Shown here: positions 37,374 through 47,639 of the stretch, piece by piece | Layout: the number at the start of each line of letters is the position of its first letter | Numbering within the stretch: the first letter of the stretch is position 1 | Assembly (NCBI RefSeq): GCF_900465055.1 | Contig: NZ_LS483250.1 | Span: 4,092,001-4,156,000 of the forward strand | Direction of reading: 5' to 3' | Source: Moritella yayanosii | Lineage (GTDB): Bacteria; Pseudomonadota; Gammaproteobacteria; Enterobacterales; Moritellaceae | Length of the DNA stretch: 64,000 nt | Position numbers and translations under genes: made by a program | Notes under the pieces: model-generated | Told to the model about the DNA's origin: nothing | Seen by the model: only the letters and a program-made list of their open reading frames with translations | Databases searched by the model: none

Positions 37374-38111
37374 TTAAGGTAGTATTAAGGTGAAGATACC
37401 ACCACCAAGTTCCCCCCCATTACTTAGCGATATATGTCCTGTTTGCCCTTTAATTACATGTGCGTTAGCAATTAATCGAGCAAAATATAAACCTAATCCA
37501 GTGCGTCCCTGCTTACTGCTTAACTCAGCCATTGAGTTGTGCTGAGCTTGTAACATGCTATCTGGGTAGCCTTCACCATTGTCGGCAATCTCTATTACCA
37601 GCTGCTCATTAACGATTTCCGCTGTAACGAGGATCTTGCCTTGGCTATAACGGAGGGCATTGATGAACACGTCGGATAATAAGTAGCTAATTAAATTGTG
37701 ATCGCAGTACCAAGCCAGGTCGATGTTAATGTTAATGTTAATCTCTATGTTGTTACTGTCGCTGTATAGCTGATTTTTGATGCAAAATTCAGTGAAATAA
37801 TCAGCAATAAAACATTCAGCAATATTTAATGGTAGCTGCTTGTTGTCATTGCGGTACAAGGAAAGTACTTGGATTAAGCCGCTGTTAAGGCGTAATACTT
37901 CATAGTGTAAATCCGCGAGTTTAGCGCCGTGTTTCAGGTCATCTTGCGCAGGGTTAATATCTGCAGACATCGATTCAATTGATTGTAATAACAGGCACAA
38001 TGAATTTTTCATATCATGTACTGCAGATGTTAGGATCAATGCGTAATCAACTGTGTCTTTGCTTGGTTTAATGTTATCGTCTAAAGGTGTCATCATATCT
38101 TTGGTCGGCAT
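37374..38111 (-). CDS. Histidine-kinase-like protein without sensor domain
   Basis: A 245-residue soluble protein. A candidate H-box (SAVHDMKNSLCLLLQSIES) at about residue 31-50 has a phospho-acceptor His at about 33. The ATP-binding domain (about 130-245) has an N-box-like DVFINALRYSQG, G1 IEIADNGEGYPDS and G2 GRTGLGLYFARLIA. There is no membrane segment and no sensor domain. No response regulator is adjacent. It could be a real kinase partnered elsewhere or an ATPase-type regulator. Divergent from cysB; the membrane coiled-coil gene follows. Confidence 0.8.
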   Translation of the reverse strand: MPTKDMMTPLDDNIKPSKDTVDYALILTSAVHDMKNSLCLLLQSIESMSADINPAQDDLKHGAKLADLHYEVLRLNSGLIQVLSLYRNDNKQLPLNIAECFIADYFTEFCIKNQLYSDSNNIEINININIDLAWYCDHNLISYLLSDVFINALRYSQGKILVTAEIVNEQLVIEIADNGEGYPDSMLQAQHNSMAELSSKQGRTGLGLYFARLIANAHVIKGQTGHISLSNGGELGGGIFTLILP

Positions 38112-38203
38112 AAAAGTAATGTTCCCTAGGATATCTTATTAACAATAAATAACAGTATTCTGCTATTGTTTTGTTAGAATACAATTAATTATTTGGAATA
38201 TAG

Positions 38204-39190
<987 letters not shown>

Positions 39191-39447
39191 CGAGATTGTA
39201 TTCACTCGACTAATTCTTTGTGTTTAGCCGAGGATATTTTCAGCCTGCTCTGATTGTCTTTCTGCACCTTGGTAGTCGGTTGCTATATCAAAAATTTGCA
39301 TTGCAGCTACATGGTTTGGGCGTGATATCGTTTCGCAATAGTAGGAACCCTATGTCGGGTAGAGTGAGTATTTAGACAAATCAGTAATCAAAGGGGTGAA
39401 GGAGGGGTAACACCTGTTATTGGGTAATAAGTGCGGATTTTACGGAT
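39191..39447. other. cysB-sdaA convergent gap
   Basis: Nothing recognisable is seen in this stretch before the shared terminator: no gene, no clear repeat. Confidence 0.4.
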
Positions 39448-39487
39448 AAAAAAGCCAGAATAGTGACGAGCACATTCTGGCTTTTTT
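39448..39487. terminator. Bidirectional terminator between cysB and sdaA
   Basis: AAAAAAGCCAGAA (39448-39460) pairs with TTCTGGCTTTTTT (39475-39487), a 13-bp stem with A and T runs at the ends that work on either strand. Confidence 0.92.
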
Positions 39488-39532
39488 CGATCTGCACCTA
39501 AATGATGTATGTTTATTTAAGCTTGAGTCAGA

Positions 39533-40924
39533 TTAAGTGCAGGTGTGGGCTTTTTTGATATCGCCGACATTAAGTACTTTAATTGCTAAACCACCCAGTG
39601 ACGTTTCACGATATTTAGCATTCATATCTTTACCCGTTTCGTACATCGTTTCGATAACTTTATCTAACGATACACAAGGCTCGCTCGTACGACGCATAGC
39701 CATACGTGAAGCATTGATTGCTTTTACTGCGGCAATCGCGTTACGTTCAATACAAGGTACTTGAACTTGACCACCGACAGGATCACAAGTTAGACCTAGG
39801 TTATGCTCCATGCCGATTTCAGCCGCGATACAAACTTGTGCAGGACTCGCACCCATTAATTCAGCAAGACCGGCCGCTGCCATTGAGCATGATACGCCCA
39901 CTTCACCTTGACAACCTACTTCTGCGCCCGAGATAGATGCATTCGTTTTGTATAGGATACCGACAGCACCCGAAGCAAGGTAAAATTTAGTCTGTTCTTC
40001 ACGCGTTAGCGGACGAATAAACTTATTGTAATAAGCTAATACTGCTGGAATGATACCGGCGGCGCCGTTAGTTGGTGCCGTTACTACTCGACCACCGGCT
40101 GCGTTTTCTTCACTCACTGCAAGTGCAAACATGTTAACCCAATCAATGATAATCATTGGATCTGAGTTAAAACCTTCGGTGGCTTCTAGCTGACGTTTAA
40201 GCGCGGCAGCACGACGAGGCACACGTAATGGACCAGCAAGTAAACCTTCTGTTTTACAACCGCGTTCGATAGATTCAGTCATTGCTGTCCAAATGTTAGA
40301 AAACGATTGATATATTTCATTTTCACTGCGGAAAGAACGTTCATTTTCTAACATTAATGCACTGATAGATAATGCATTTTCGTTACAGTGTACGACTAAT
40401 TCAGCGGCGTTGGTAAATGGATATTTAACATCTGCAGTATCACCTTGGGTTAAACCGAAGTTTTCTTCGTCAACGATGAAACCACCACCGGTAGAGTAGT
40501 AAGTTTTTGTAAATATTACTTCACCATCGATGTAAGCATGAATTTTCAAACCGTTTTCATGTAGTGGAAGCGGCTCATCAATAAAGTTCATCGCTGAAGC
40601 GGGAAAATCAACAGTATGACAATGTAGACCGATTGGTAAACGACGTGTTGTTTCAACACGGTGAATGAACTCTGGGATTGCATCAATATCAACAGTGTCA
40701 GGTAAGTTACCTGCTAAACCCATTAAGATAGCAATATCAGTGTGGTGACCTTTACCAGTCAATGATAATGAACCATGCACATCCACTGTGATTTGAGTGA
40801 CTTCGCGGATCTTCCCTGTCGCTCGTAGATCGTCGATAAATTGTTTGGCAGCTTTCATTGGACCAACAGTATGAGAACTAGATGGACCAATACCAATTTT
40901 GTAGATATCGAATACACTGATCAT
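39533..40924 (-). CDS. sdaA: L-serine dehydratase SdaA (iron-sulfur)
   Basis: A 463-residue L-serine ammonia-lyase, closely matching E. coli SdaA along its whole length: [19 protein letters not shown] near residue 11, [20 protein letters not shown] near 51, [20 protein letters not shown] near 345, [20 protein letters not shown] and [14 protein letters not shown]. Cys residues in these motifs ligate the [4Fe-4S] cluster. It turns L-serine into pyruvate and ammonia. It is a paralog of the 10208-11575 gene. The 350-base leader shows no riboswitch I could recognise. Confidence 0.92.
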   Translation of the reverse strand: MISVFDIYKIGIGPSSSHTVGPMKAAKQFIDDLRATGKIREVTQITVDVHGSLSLTGKGHHTDIAILMGLAGNLPDTVDIDAIPEFIHRVETTRRLPIGLHCHTVDFPASAMNFIDEPLPLHENGLKIHAYIDGEVIFTKTYYSTGGGFIVDEENFGLTQGDTADVKYPFTNAAELVVHCNENALSISALMLENERSFRSENEIYQSFSNIWTAMTESIERGCKTEGLLAGPLRVPRRAAALKRQLEATEGFNSDPMIIIDWVNMFALAVSEENAAGGRVVTAPTNGAAGIIPAVLAYYNKFIRPLTREEQTKFYLASGAVGILYKTNASISGAEVGCQGEVGVSCSMAAAGLAELMGASPAQVCIAAEIGMEHNLGLTCDPVGGQVQVPCIERNAIAAVKAINASRMAMRRTSEPCVSLDKVIETMYETGKDMNAKYRETSLGGLAIKVLNVGDIKKAHTCT

Positions 40925-41197
40925 AGTAATTCCTCAGCAGATGCTTAAGTTATATAAGCTTAAATAATTAATTAGCGCGCTAACCGTCTCTGGTCAGGCA
41001 GAATAATGGGGGGCTAAACTTTTTTTTAATCCCTCAACTTTTATGTCGCTATGATAGCGATTTAATTCCAAAAAACAACTGTCAATGTAGTAGTTAACGC
41101 TGTTATTTAGAGGTGGATCCCATATAACAATTCATTACATTGCAAAAGTGCAGTGTAAAGCTTCATTTTTTTGACTAGTGGGGATATTTTTATGTAT
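40925..41197. other. sdaA leader and gap to ctaB
   Basis: AT-rich divergent-free gap on the minus strand between the start of sdaA and the terminator of ctaB. I compared it with the glycine riboswitch core and found no match. No gene is seen. Confidence 0.4.
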
Positions 41198-41240
41198 AAA
41201 GGTAATAAACGCGTGCATTTAACACGCTATTATTACCTTT
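41198..41240 (-). terminator. Terminator of the ctaAB transcript
   Basis: AAAGGTAATA (41198-41207) pairs with TATTACCTTT (41231-41240), with an inner CGTG/CACG helix. It lies 36 bases after the ctaB stop. Confidence 0.7.
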
Positions 41241-41276
41241 AATAATTAATGCTTTAGGTAGGATAATCAGTTTTTA

Positions 41277-42173
41277 TTAGTAATGAATAAGCCAATGGTC
41301 CACTAACAATAATATAAACAGCACCATTAAATGTATGATTGAAAATTTAAACGTTTGAAACGCTGCTTTTCGTGTGGGCTTGAATTTTAAGCGATAAGCG
41401 TAATAAATAAAGCTCAGGCTCAGGATAGTGGAACCTGCAAAATAGAGTAACCCACTGAGTTGAGTCAACCAAGGTAACCAAGTGACAGGTAATAGCAATA
41501 GCGTATAAAGCAGTATGAGGGTTTTAGTATACTCAGCACCATGGGTCACAGGTAGCATTGGGATCTTAGCCTTGGCATATTCTTTTTCTTTATGGATCGC
41601 CAGCGCCCAAAAATGTGGTGGTGTCCAGATGAAAATAATCATCACCAGCAGTAAAGCTTGGCCTGTCACCTCACCAGTCATTGCCGTCCACCCAAGCAGT
41701 GGCGGTGTTGCCCCCGCGAGTCCACCGATGGCAATGTTTTGTGGTGTTGCACGTTTCAAGTACATGGTGTAAATCACCGCATAGCCAATCAGACTGGCAA
41801 AGGTTAACCAAGCGGTTAACGCATTTACAAATACAAAAAGTGTCACCATACCAATTATTGCCATGCTCGTGGCAAAGAATAATGCTTTTGGTGTGCTAAT
41901 GGTATGTTGTACTAATGGCCGCTGGTGGGTTCGGGTCATGATGGCGTCAATACGCTGGTCGAGAATATGGTTGTAGGCTGCGGCGGCTGCAGATAACAGG
42001 CCAATACCAACTAATGCCGGTACTAATAAACTGAGCGAGGGTAAGGTGGGTAGCGCAAGGACCATACCGACTAATGCCGTGAGCAGTAATAATGCTACGA
42101 CTTTAGGTTTGGTTAATTGATAGTAAGCACGCCAGTTGGGTGTAAGCGTTAATATAATGGATTGCGTATTCAT
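41277..42173 (-). CDS. ctaB: Protoheme IX farnesyltransferase (heme O synthase)
   Basis: A 298-residue UbiA-family membrane enzyme that adds a farnesyl group to heme b to make heme o. It has [18 protein letters not shown] near the N-terminus, the prenyl-binding [20 protein letters not shown] near residue 80 with two Asp, and [20 protein letters not shown] near 190. About eight to nine membrane segments are visible. I start at the ATG at 42173, which overlaps the ctaA stop as ATGA; the longer frame lies inside ctaA. The E. coli homolog is CyoE. Confidence 0.92.
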   Translation of the reverse strand: MNTQSIILTLTPNWRAYYQLTKPKVVALLLLTALVGMVLALPTLPSLSLLVPALVGIGLLSAAAAAYNHILDQRIDAIMTRTHQRPLVQHTISTPKALFFATSMAIIGMVTLFVFVNALTAWLTFASLIGYAVIYTMYLKRATPQNIAIGGLAGATPPLLGWTAMTGEVTGQALLLVMIIFIWTPPHFWALAIHKEKEYAKAKIPMLPVTHGAEYTKTLILLYTLLLLPVTWLPWLTQLSGLLYFAGSTILSLSFIYYAYRLKFKPTRKAAFQTFKFSIIHLMVLFILLLVDHWLIHY

Positions 42174-43204
42174 AACACCTCTTGCAGTTGCTGTTGGTTG
42201 AACCAAAGTAGGGTGACTAAGGTTATAAGTAAGATCGCCGCAACCAGGTTGTGTGCTACTGCGATACCCAGTGGCAGTTGGAACATAACGTTAGCGATGC
42301 CTAAGCTGACCTGTAAGCAAAGAATGACAAGCAAGGCTTGGGCAGTTAACCGTATCTTTCTTTCGGGTTGATGTTTGAGTAATTGATAAGCGGTGAGCAA
42401 CAAGTAAATGCTCGTCACACCTGCCCAGATTCGATGAGTGACATGGATATTGATTCTGGCAACCGTATCTCGCACACCATACTGATAAGTTTCAGCTACT
42501 GGACTGAGACTAAATACATCATTGAGATTAAAACGGCTTAACCAGTCGCCGTTACAAATAGGAAATGCAGTACAGACTATGGCGGCGTAATTTGAACTTG
42601 TCCAACCGCCGAGTGCAATTTGAATAATGACTATTGGCAGGGCAATGCAACAATATAATTGAACGCGGGCTAATCGTTGCCTATGTATGGGTAATATATT
42701 ATGGCCGACATCATTTAAAGGGGTGGATAACAGGGTTGCTGCCATGGTGGTTTTAGATAGTCGTAATCGCAATAATACCAGCAAGGCTAAAATACTAAAC
42801 CCACCAAGCAGGTGGCCCATCACGATAATGGGTTTTAAGTTCATTGTTACTGTCCACATCCCTAACGCAGCTTGAAATAAAACTAATAAAATTAACAAAG
42901 TTGCTAATTTAACGTGTTGTTTGCGTTTGCCACAGATAATGAAAATTAGTAAAATTAACGTACCTAATAGTCCTGCTATATAGCGATGTATCATTTCATT
43001 CCATGCTTTTTCCGCGTGTAAAGGCTGGTCTGGATAAGCTTGTTGGGCTGACGCAATGTCTTGTGCGTTAGTTGGAACCGTATTAAAGCCATAACAACCG
43101 GGCCAGTCAGGGCAACCAAGTCCGGCATCGGTTAAGCGCGTATAAGCCCCGAGTGCAATCACTAAAAAGGCCAGCGCTATTGTCAGGTTGAGCAGTTTCG
43201 ACAT
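42170..43204 (-). CDS. ctaA: Heme A synthase
   Basis: A 344-residue membrane protein that oxidises heme o to heme a, completing the heme of the aa3 oxidase encoded upstream. It has the N-terminal [20 protein letters not shown] motif with its two Cys near residue 32-38, [16 protein letters not shown] near 70, and paired His segments ([24 protein letters not shown]). The ATG at 43204 follows AGGATT; a TTG six bases earlier is less likely. It is coupled to ctaB. Confidence 0.93.
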   Translation of the reverse strand: MSKLLNLTIALAFLVIALGAYTRLTDAGLGCPDWPGCYGFNTVPTNAQDIASAQQAYPDQPLHAEKAWNEMIHRYIAGLLGTLILLIFIICGKRKQHVKLATLLILLVLFQAALGMWTVTMNLKPIIVMGHLLGGFSILALLVLLRLRLSKTTMAATLLSTPLNDVGHNILPIHRQRLARVQLYCCIALPIVIIQIALGGWTSSNYAAIVCTAFPICNGDWLSRFNLNDVFSLSPVAETYQYGVRDTVARINIHVTHRIWAGVTSIYLLLTAYQLLKHQPERKIRLTAQALLVILCLQVSLGIANVMFQLPLGIAVAHNLVAAILLITLVTLLWFNQQQLQEVL

Positions 43205-43229
43205 AGACAATCCTTGTTTATTGCAATGC

Positions 43230-43760
43230 TTACCCTATTTTAGATATTTTAAGTAAGCGCTTTAAATCCTTTAATAACCCTGCGGATACCTTTATTGCAG
43301 CGGCTCTATCGGTTGGATATTGATAGTGCATGAAAATATTTCCTAATGGATCAACTAAATATAGCGTATCTGTGGATAATTGCTGTTGGTTTACTGCGCT
43401 TAATTGCAATCTTGCTAGGGTTGATATTTCAACGTGATCGCGAGATAAAGGTTCTGGGTGGATGACGGTTTCTGGGTATTTAGTGAGATAGCGCTGTACT
43501 CTTTTGCCTTCCACGGCCAGTAACGTATGTACCTGCTGCATTTGCCATAAACTCTGTTGGCATTGTTGGGTGCATTGTTCACCAGGATTATAGAGCAGTA
43601 ACCATGCTTGAGGTGGCTGTGACATTGTTAGCGGTGGGGATAATAGTTCTCCAGTATTGGTTTTGGCTCCTTGATACCAGTCATTAACGAGCACTAATTT
43701 AGCGATTAAAATAGGTGCTATAAATAAACCTAGGATGATGAATAATGGCTTTTTCTGCAT
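43230..43760 (-). CDS. Membrane-anchored thioredoxin-fold protein with CxxxC motif (SCO-like)
   Basis: A 176-residue protein. One N-terminal membrane segment (about residues 7-24) is followed by a periplasmic domain with NPGEQCTQQCQQSLWQMQQV near 58, giving a CxxxC motif as in SCO/SenC copper chaperones, and a closing TLYLVDPLGNIFMHYQYPTD segment typical of a SCO/thioredoxin fold. The distal His of SCO may be the one in MHYQY. It sits between the SURF1 gene and ctaA, so a role in oxidase maturation is likely, but it is smaller and more diverged than true SCO proteins. Confidence 0.75.
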   Translation of the reverse strand: MQKKPLFIILGLFIAPILIAKLVLVNDWYQGAKTNTGELLSPPLTMSQPPQAWLLLYNPGEQCTQQCQQSLWQMQQVHTLLAVEGKRVQRYLTKYPETVIHPEPLSRDHVEISTLARLQLSAVNQQQLSTDTLYLVDPLGNIFMHYQYPTDRAAAIKVSAGLLKDLKRLLKISKIG

Positions 43761-43762
43761 GA

Positions 43763-44503
43763 CTAATCCTTATCTTGCATGGGTTTAGATGGTGTTTGAT
43801 ATTTTTTTAACCAGTAGCCACTCGATAGGCTTAACGCAAATGCTAAAGCAAACCATTGGACTGCATACGCCGTATGTTTAGCGGGTGGCATTACCGTTAT
43901 CGTCCAGGTTTTGCTAAAACCGATGTGAGAATCTGGATTTAGTTGTAATAGTAGTGGATTGAGTGGCATGTTTAGCGTGGTTCGTAGTTGAGGTATATCA
44001 GTACGCTGTATAACCAAAGGTCCTTGTGTTGCGGGGGCGATATTCTCACCGAGAAGCAAGGGTGAACCTTGCTGGGCACTTAAAGTACCGTTTAACTGAT
44101 AATGCCCTGTGAAGTGCGGAATATCAGGTAACGATGAGCGTGTCGCTGGACCCGCTAACCAACCAAGGTTAACAAGAATAGTGTGTTTATCGCTGTGAAA
44201 AGGAAGGTATAAATGATAGCCAAACTGTTTCTTGTAAGTTTGATTATCTAATAATATCGGCGCTTCATTATCAAAATAACCATATAAAGATACCTTTCGA
44301 TGCAAACTGCTCGCGGTTATTTGAATGAGTGATGTGAGCGTCGGTTGGTCGATATCTAATAGGATTTGTTTTTCTTGTGCGCGGGAGAGTTGCCATAACC
44401 CTAATTTTAGACAAACCGTAATCGCGAGCAGGCTAAACAGAGCAAAGCTGATTAAGCGTGTGGAGAGTTTATAGCATCGTATCGAGCTAAATAAAGTTTG
44501 CAT
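43763..44503 (-). CDS. SURF1-family oxidase assembly protein
   Basis: A 246-residue SURF1 homolog. It has two membrane segments (about residues 17-37 and 213-230) flanking a periplasmic domain with KLGLWQLSRAQEKQILL near 30, YLPFHSDKHTILVNLGWLAG near 95 and HTAYAVQWFALAFALS near the C-terminus. SURF1 helps insert heme a into subunit I of cytochrome c oxidase. The next gene begins 2 bases after the stop. Confidence 0.88.
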   Translation of the reverse strand: MQTLFSSIRCYKLSTRLISFALFSLLAITVCLKLGLWQLSRAQEKQILLDIDQPTLTSLIQITASSLHRKVSLYGYFDNEAPILLDNQTYKKQFGYHLYLPFHSDKHTILVNLGWLAGPATRSSLPDIPHFTGHYQLNGTLSAQQGSPLLLGENIAPATQGPLVIQRTDIPQLRTTLNMPLNPLLLQLNPDSHIGFSKTWTITVMPPAKHTAYAVQWFALAFALSLSSGYWLKKYQTPSKPMQDKD

Positions 44504-44639
44504 ATTTAACCTTAAAAAATAACGGCTTGGCTAGTGTTATAAACGCTCATTTTGAGCATACACTTAAGGATAGAGATGTTTTTATAAAGCGGTAGGAAAA
44601 CAGTAGAAAATCAAAATTAATTAACGGCTTACAGAAGAT

Positions 44640-44664
44640 TATCCCAGCGAAGACCGCTGGGATA
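44640..44664 (-). terminator. Hairpin after pyrC
   Basis: TATCCCAGCG pairs with CGCTGGGATA around a 5-base loop. It lies 57 bases past the pyrC stop on the minus strand and 136 bases before the SURF1 start. No T run follows. Confidence 0.65.
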
Positions 44665-44721
44665 GAAGTGCAAGCAGCATTGCGATGATTAACGCGAGAT
44701 CAAGGCTAACTTAATCGTGGT

Positions 44722-45753
44722 TTATTTCACTTGCCAAGCGATAGTTTCGCCCGTTCTGATTGGTACCATTTTCGCGTCACCAAAAGGTAGCGTTGTCGGT
44801 ACTTGCCATGCAGTTCTTTCTAATGTGATCGTGTCAGCATTGCGTGGTAAGTTATAAAAATCAGGGCCATTGAAGCTGGCAAATGCTTCTAATTTATCAA
44901 GGGCATTCTGTTGCTCAAATACTTCAGCATATAGCTCTATTGCAGCATGAGAGGTATAAGCGCCAGCACAACCACAAGCAGATTCTTTTTTATCATCAGC
45001 ATGTGGCGCAGAGTCTGTACCAAGGAAAAACTTGTTGCTACCACTCGTTGCCGCTTTAATAAGTGCCGCTTGATGGGTATTACGCTTCAAGATTGGTAAA
45101 CAGTAGTAGTGTGGCTTGATGCCGCCCACTAACATGTGGTTACGGTTGAATAATAAATGATGCGCTGTGATTGTTGCTGCGACATTGTCACTGGCATTAT
45201 TCACAAACTCAACCGCGTCCGCAGTGGTGATGTGTTCAAGCACAATCTTTAAATCTGGGAAATCAGCAATAACGGATGTTAATACCGTATCTAAATAAAC
45301 TTTCTCACGATCAAAAATATCGATATCGGCATCTGTTACTTCACCGTGTAACAGTAAAGGCATACCCGCATCTTGTAATGCTTGTAGCGCAGGATAAACA
45401 TTCTTAATGGATGTGACACCGGATGATGAATTTGTCGTTGCGCCAGCTGGATAAAGCTTGGCCGCATAAACAATACCGGTTGCTTTTGCTACGCGGATAT
45501 CTTCAGCAGTGGTTTGATCGGTAAGATAGATAGTCATTAATGGACTAAATGAAGAGTTCGCTGGTACGTTAGCTAAGATACGTTGACGATAGTCTTGGGC
45601 GATCTGAGCATTTGTTACTGGCGGTACAAGGTTCGGCATAATGATAGCGCGACCCATGTAACGGCTAATGTCAGCAACAGTATGTTTTAAAACATCACCA
45701 TCTCGAAGGTGCAGGTGCCAGTCATCTGGGCGGGTGATCGTTAAAGTTTCCAT
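44722..45753 (-). CDS. pyrC: Dihydroorotase
   Basis: A 343-residue class II dihydroorotase of pyrimidine synthesis, which cyclises N-carbamoyl-L-aspartate. It has the metal-binding [13 protein letters not shown] near residue 9, [20 protein letters not shown] near 97 with the carboxylated Lys, [13 protein letters not shown] near 175, THHLL-like ([13 protein letters not shown]) and [20 protein letters not shown] near 245 with the catalytic Asp. It lies inside the oxidase gene cluster with no functional relation to it, which suggests insertion or rearrangement. Confidence 0.94.
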   Translation of the reverse strand: METLTITRPDDWHLHLRDGDVLKHTVADISRYMGRAIIMPNLVPPVTNAQIAQDYRQRILANVPANSSFSPLMTIYLTDQTTAEDIRVAKATGIVYAAKLYPAGATTNSSSGVTSIKNVYPALQALQDAGMPLLLHGEVTDADIDIFDREKVYLDTVLTSVIADFPDLKIVLEHITTADAVEFVNNASDNVAATITAHHLLFNRNHMLVGGIKPHYYCLPILKRNTHQAALIKAATSGSNKFFLGTDSAPHADDKKESACGCAGAYTSHAAIELYAEVFEQQNALDKLEAFASFNGPDFYNLPRNADTITLERTAWQVPTTLPFGDAKMVPIRTGETIAWQVK

Positions 45754-45854
45754 TTGATTTCTCCATCGCTAATTTCCGCAGATTCTAAAGATTAATGTTG
45801 GTGAAGTCAAAGAGCGAGTAGCAATTGATGAGAAAAGACGATACCAAGTAAGCT

Positions 45855-46118
45855 TATACCCAAGCTACTTCAAGATGCTATATCAGAGACGAGCAGGGAT
45901 ATCAGAGTAAGGCGCAATATGTAGATAATGGTTATTCCATTATTAAATATTGCAACGCTGTGCTGTTATTTCTGCTTGCCTCCCGTAGGGCAAACCGAAT
46001 GAAGGTATCTTCGGCGTTATGAAGTCTTGATTTAGAATAACTAAATCCTCGACTTCATGCCTTGAACATCCTCTCCTTTCTGTTTGCTGATTGTGCATCT
46101 TGAAGTAGCTTGGGTATA
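45855..46118. mobile_element. 264-bp element with perfect 24-bp terminal inverted repeats (MITE-like)
   Basis: Termini at 45855-45878 and 46095-46118 are exact reverse complements (TATACCCAAGCTACTTCAAG and four more bases). TA lies at both ends, which could be a target duplication. Internally, ATGAAGTC-ATTTAG and CTAAAT-GACTTCAT form another hairpin near 46019-46057. No transposase is encoded. The short copy at 2336-2388 and the half copy at 50998-51021 share the ends. Confidence 0.8.
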
Positions 46119-46195
46119 TAGTTAATTTTAGCTTGTTTGGCTTCGAAATCATCTCATATTTTATAGTCAGCGCAAAGTCGTTAGTGGCGTTGTCA

Positions 46196-47092
46196 CTAAA
46201 CAATGTAGACAGCGATAAACAAAATGATCCATACCACATCAACAAAATGCCAATACCAAGTTGCAGCCTCAAACGCAAAATGTTTACCCGGCGTAAAATG
46301 TCCATTGATGATACGAAACAGCATGACGGTGAGCATGATGACCCCGAGTGTTACGTGCATACCATGGAAGCCGGTGAGTAAATAAAAAGTGTTGCCATAG
46401 ACACCAGAATCAAATTTTAATGACAATACATGATAAGCATGAATATACTCTTCAGCTTGAAAAAATAAGAAGGTAACCCCCAAGGCCACGGTAATGGATA
46501 ACCAGATAACTAACCTTGTACGCTGTGTTGCTATCAGATTGTGATGGGCGAAATGTAAGGTGACTGATGAACTAATCAGAATAATGGTGTTGATTAGCGG
46601 CAAACCATACCAAGGCATCGCTTGTGTTTCTCGTCCATCTGGGGTGATGGTTAATGGCCACTGAGGAATGAAATCAGACCAAATTACCGCATGGGTCATG
46701 GCATTATTGCCTTCACCACCCAACCAAGGAATGGATAAATTACGCAGGTAAAATAATACCCCGAATAGTGCCACAAAAAACATCACTTCCGAAAAAATAA
46801 ACCACAACATACCCATTCTAAAGGAACGATCAAGTTGCTTATTGTATAGCCCATTCATCGACTCGGTGATTATATTCCGAAACCAACTGATGAGTATAAA
46901 CAGTAATATGCCGATGCCGGCGAATAAAATCGGAATGCCGTTGTTACTCCCGTCGTTATCCACCTGTTGCACGGTCGTTGCCGCCCCTATGGCGATGATA
47001 AAGAGCGCGATAGCGCCAGCGAAAGGCCAAACACTGTTGGCTGGGACATAGTAGTGTTTTGGGGCTTTGGCATATTCATTATTATCTGGCAT
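46196..47092 (-). CDS. coxC: Cytochrome c oxidase subunit III
   Basis: A 298-residue seven-helix membrane subunit. It has HYYVPANSVWPFAGAIALF near the N-terminus, RMGMLWFIFSEVMFFVALFG near 100, FQAEEYIHAYHVLS near 205 and LTGFHGMHVTLGVIMLTVML near 240, ending WYWHFVDVVWIILF. The ATG at 47092 follows TAGGAG; the frame from 47131 would overlap ctaG. The gene ends 77 bases before the inverted-repeat element. Confidence 0.94.
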   Translation of the reverse strand: MPDNNEYAKAPKHYYVPANSVWPFAGAIALFIIAIGAATTVQQVDNDGSNNGIPILFAGIGILLFILISWFRNIITESMNGLYNKQLDRSFRMGMLWFIFSEVMFFVALFGVLFYLRNLSIPWLGGEGNNAMTHAVIWSDFIPQWPLTITPDGRETQAMPWYGLPLINTIILISSSVTLHFAHHNLIATQRTRLVIWLSITVALGVTFLFFQAEEYIHAYHVLSLKFDSGVYGNTFYLLTGFHGMHVTLGVIMLTVMLFRIINGHFTPGKHFAFEAATWYWHFVDVVWIILFIAVYIV

Positions 47093-47102
47093 TACTGGAC
47101 TC

Positions 47103-47639
47103 CTAGCGCATCGCGACTCTTGTTTGCTCATTTTTAAACAGTGTATAGGCGAGGGTTAACGTTGATATATCGGCTGGAATGTTAGGGTCGATATAAAAGA
47201 TAAGTGGCATCATCGCTTCTTCGTTTGCCGCTAACATCTGCTCTTGAAAGCAAAAACATTCTGTTTTCACCAAATATTGAGCGGCATAACCTGGGGTGAT
47301 TGAGGGCACGGCGCGACCAAATGTATCTTGGTCGCTTTGATTAATCGCCACGAAATTAACTTGATAACGTTCGCCTGGATGTAGATTAATACTCCTAATT
47401 TCAGGCGTGAATTGCCAAGGCAGTTTTTTATTTAAATAAGTAATAAATTCGACTTTAACCGTCCTCGATTCGTCAATATGTACTGGTATTGTGGTTGCGC
47501 GGCTATAATCTTTACCATTGAGCCCAGTAATATCACAAAATACATCATATAAAGGCACGAGCGCAAAACCGAATCCGAACATACCTACGGCACTGAAAAT
47601 GAGCAGGCGTAGATGTTTTTTTATTTTTGGTGTGGTCAT
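47103..47639 (-). CDS. ctaG: Cytochrome c oxidase assembly protein CtaG/Cox11
   Basis: A 178-residue Cox11-type copper chaperone. A single N-terminal membrane segment is followed by VPLYDVFCDITGLNGKDYSR near residue 26, then PGYAAQYLVKTECFCFQEQM near 118 with the Cu-binding CFCF motif, and MPLIFYIDPNIPADISTLTL. It delivers copper to CuB of subunit I. The start overlaps the coxA stop as TAATG. Confidence 0.94.
   Translation of the reverse strand: MTTPKIKKHLRLLIFSAVGMFGFGFALVPLYDVFCDITGLNGKDYSRATTIPVHIDESRTVKVEFITYLNKKLPWQFTPEIRSINLHPGERYQVNFVAINQSDQDTFGRAVPSITPGYAAQYLVKTECFCFQEQMLAANEEAMMPLIFYIDPNIPADISTLTLAYTLFKNEQTRVAMR

Noticed and set aside
40925-41197. Possible glycine riboswitch or other leader RNA upstream of sdaA
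   Set aside because: No match to the conserved GGAGAG and CCGAAGGGG elements on the minus strand, and no clear paired core.
45943-46305. Minus-strand frame across the repeat element and coxC end
   Set aside because: It overlaps the coxC coding end in another frame and reads through the repeat termini; a shadow frame.
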